Below are positions 5,414 through 6,491 of a DNA stretch of 6,491 nucleotides, piece by piece. The position numbers and the translations under genes are program-made. A model generated the notes under the pieces. It worked only from the letters and a program-made list of their open reading frames with translations, did not search any database and had not been told where the DNA came from. Origin of the DNA: CAZTWC01 sp964617105 [NCBI: uncultured Myxococcia bacterium] (GTDB lineage: Bacteria; CAZTWC01); the NCBI GenBank assembly GCA_964617105.1, contig CAZTWC010000219.1:1-6491 (forward strand), read 5' to 3'. The first letter of the stretch is position 1. Each line of letters opens with the position of its first letter.

Positions 5414-5749
5414 TTACTTCAAAACCGTATTGCTAATGATTCCCATAGCGGTGATCGCTAATGCTGCCAACAACTGCCAATTGCGGATAATACTTTTTAG
5501 ATGGGCATGCTGTTCTTTTACCAAGACTCGCAGTCCCTCATCGCCAGATAGTTTTTCTTTGATCTCATCGATCCGTTCTAAAGTGGTGGCTGGATAGTTA
5601 TCAATGGTAACAAGAAGTCTATCGATCCTCTCTGTCAACCGTTCAATCTTCGCGTTCTGACTGGCCTGGTTTTGCATCAGTTCCATGAATTTGGCCTGGG
5701 CATCCATGTGCCTTCCCACCACTCTGGTTATCTTGGTTTCCTCTCCCAT
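5414..5749 (-). CDS. Coiled-coil protein with C-terminal membrane anchor (XhlA-like architecture)
   Basis: This 111-residue protein has an N-terminal helical region with heptad-like charge (residues ~15-75, e.g. NAKIERLTERIDRLL). A basic segment follows, and then one C-terminal transmembrane helix (NWQLLAALAITAMGIISNTV, ~90-109) before a terminal Lys. A soluble coiled coil with a C-terminal anchor is the layout of XhlA-type hemolysin/holin-accessory proteins in Gram-positive and some Gram-negative prophages. ATG 5749 is preferred because GGAGGT lies 7 bases upstream; reading five codons further to 5764 would bury that site. It sits upstream of the peptidase and amidase, where a holin or holin partner is expected. 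No multi-span holin is visible in this window. The function is inferred from shape and place. Confidence 0.75.
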   Translation of the reverse strand: MGEETKITRVVGRHMDAQAKFMELMQNQASQNAKIERLTERIDRLLVTIDNYPATTLERIDEIKEKLSGDEGLRVLVKEQHAHLKSIIRNWQLLAALAITAMGIISNTVLK

Positions 5750-5756
5750 CTTACTT

Positions 5757-5762
5757 ACCTCC
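5757..5762 (-). promoter_or_regulatory. Ribosome binding site of the XhlA-like gene
   Basis: GGAGGT on the - strand, 7 bases before ATG 5749. It fixes the start five codons inside the longest possible frame. Confidence 0.75.
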
Positions 5763-5779
5763 AAAAAACTATATTTGAA

Positions 5780-6268
5780 TTAGGAATTGTTATCGGGTGA
5801 CGGCGTTGGTGCCCACTGGAACCTCAACAACTTGTTTATCTTTGCTTCGATTATTTGCTGCTCTCGGTTGACAGCAATTTTGCCTGCTAATACTGATAAA
5901 ATTTGCTGTGCCTCAGTGTTGCTGCTGTCCTTTAACGCAGACTGTCCGCTGGGTAGTGAAGCCATGTACACCTGGACAAAATCTGGTAGTTCTGCGAACT
6001 TTCTAGTCAGGTGGCCCATTATCTCCGGGCTCTTTTGCTTAAATTTAATCAACAGCAGTAAAAACCTGGCGCAATCCGGCACAGCGATCCAACGGTCAAT
6101 CAGGTTTATCAGGGCCAGGTTGCCAATTTTTGCCCAGGTAAATCTCTCGTAAATGGCGCCCCAGCAGGGTAATGGATCTGAAACAACAAACCTGGCCATC
6201 TCGTCTAATCCCGGGTCATCGATACACTGGATGGTGCTGATAAATAGGTCCCTAAAGTTTAACGCCAT
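5780..6268 (-). CDS. Unknown 162-residue protein at the head of the lysis-type operon
   Basis: I do not recognise this family. It is mostly alpha-helical by composition, rich in Ile/Leu/Phe, with a somewhat hydrophobic middle (ARFLLLLIKF, ~70-79). That stretch is too short and flanked by charges to be a convincing membrane span. A Pro/Ser-rich tail (APTPSPDNNS) ends the protein. ATG 6268 is chosen because AAGGGGGG lies 7 bases upstream; the longer reading to 6304 would overlap the preceding gene. It follows the partial gene by 13 bases and precedes the coiled-coil gene by 30 bases, so it is in the same transcription unit. A virion or assembly function is possible given its neighbours, but nothing in the sequence says so. 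Confidence 0.7.
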   Translation of the reverse strand: MALNFRDLFISTIQCIDDPGLDEMARFVVSDPLPCWGAIYERFTWAKIGNLALINLIDRWIAVPDCARFLLLLIKFKQKSPEIMGHLTRKFAELPDFVQVYMASLPSGQSALKDSSNTEAQQILSVLAGKIAVNREQQIIEAKINKLLRFQWAPTPSPDNNS

Positions 6269-6275
6269 TCCATAT

Positions 6276-6283
6276 CCCCCCTT
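6276..6283 (-). promoter_or_regulatory. Ribosome binding site of the 162-residue protein gene
   Basis: AAGGGGGG on the - strand, 7 bases before ATG 6268. It favours this start over the upstream ATG at 6304, which lies inside the previous gene. It partly overlaps the stop codon of that gene. Confidence 0.65.
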
Positions 6284-6491
6284 AATCAATGCCAAAGATG
6301 TCAATGTTTATCCAAAGTTTATGGCCACTCTTGTTCCAGATAAAAACCTGATAATCTTTGTCATTACTGTTGATAGTAGATTTCTTCATCACCAGGCAGT
6401 GGATCTTGCTGGTATGGGCGCCCATGGCATAAGTAGGCTGCTCTGGCAGGTTCTTGGTGTTCACATAGTTGTAAGACAGAGCAATGTGATC
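6282..6491 (-). CDS. Partial unknown protein, C-terminal end, runs off the right edge
   Basis: The frame is open from the right window edge to TAA at 6282-6284. At least 69 residues are visible, and the true start is beyond the window. A GTG at 6464 would give a 60-residue protein, but the frame continues past it without a stop, so a longer protein is more likely. The visible part is polar, with alternating beta-like stretches (YQVFIWNKSGHKLWINIDIFGID). No motif or family is recognised. It ends 13 bases before the next gene and so should belong to the same operon, perhaps as a structural phage protein. Confidence 0.6.
   Translation of the reverse strand, partial: DHIALSYNYVNTKNLPEQPTYAMGAHTSKIHCLVMKKSTINSNDKDYQVFIWNKSGHKLWINIDIFGID

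Overview
The window looks like accessory DNA from a Gram-negative-type bacterium or its prophage. Strong GGAGG-type ribosome binding sites, dense gene overlaps, a prophage-style lysis cluster and a DGR with an IS91 scar all fit a mobile region. The species cannot be fixed from the sequence. A Desulfobacterota-like or sulfur-oxidising gammaproteobacterial host is only a guess.

Left third (1-2026, + strand): the RT-side half of a diversity-generating retroelement (DGR). It starts with an Asn-codon-loaded template repeat (TR, about 66-179). The DGR-type reverse transcriptase gene follows directly. Its C-terminal ~105 residues look like the mismatch-recognition domain I of MutS, with the Phe-Tyr-Glu motif kept. 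The closely spaced next gene (1697-2026) encodes a small, unrecognised helical protein whose 3' end has been replaced by IS-derived sequence. The variable target gene with its VR copy is not in the window and is probably to the left.

Middle (about 2007-2382): a scar. It holds the N-terminal piece of an IS91-type transposase on the - strand, a small palindrome, and what may be the last ~40 codons of a beta-propeller-like gene on the + strand. No intact gene lies between 2027 and 2374.

Right two thirds (6491 to 2375, all - strand): a compact operon that reads like a phage lysis module. In order of transcription it has a partial unknown protein, an unknown 162-residue protein, a coiled-coil protein with a C-terminal membrane anchor (XhlA-like shape), a membrane-associated HExxH putative metallopeptidase, and an AmpD/T7-lysozyme-like N-acetylmuramoyl-L-alanine amidase. 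These are followed by a coiled-coil protein with an N-terminal anchor or lipobox, a Pseudomonas/Burkholderia-type triacylglycerol lipase, and a Sec-signal coiled-coil protein. The last five genes overlap, so they are probably co-translated. Together they could attack peptidoglycan (amidase, perhaps the peptidase), the lipid layers (lipase), and bridge the envelope (the two coiled-coil proteins, spanin-like by architecture only).

The most noteworthy items are the RT-MutS_I fusion next to its TR, the TR lying against or inside the RT start, and the true lipase inside a lysis-type operon.
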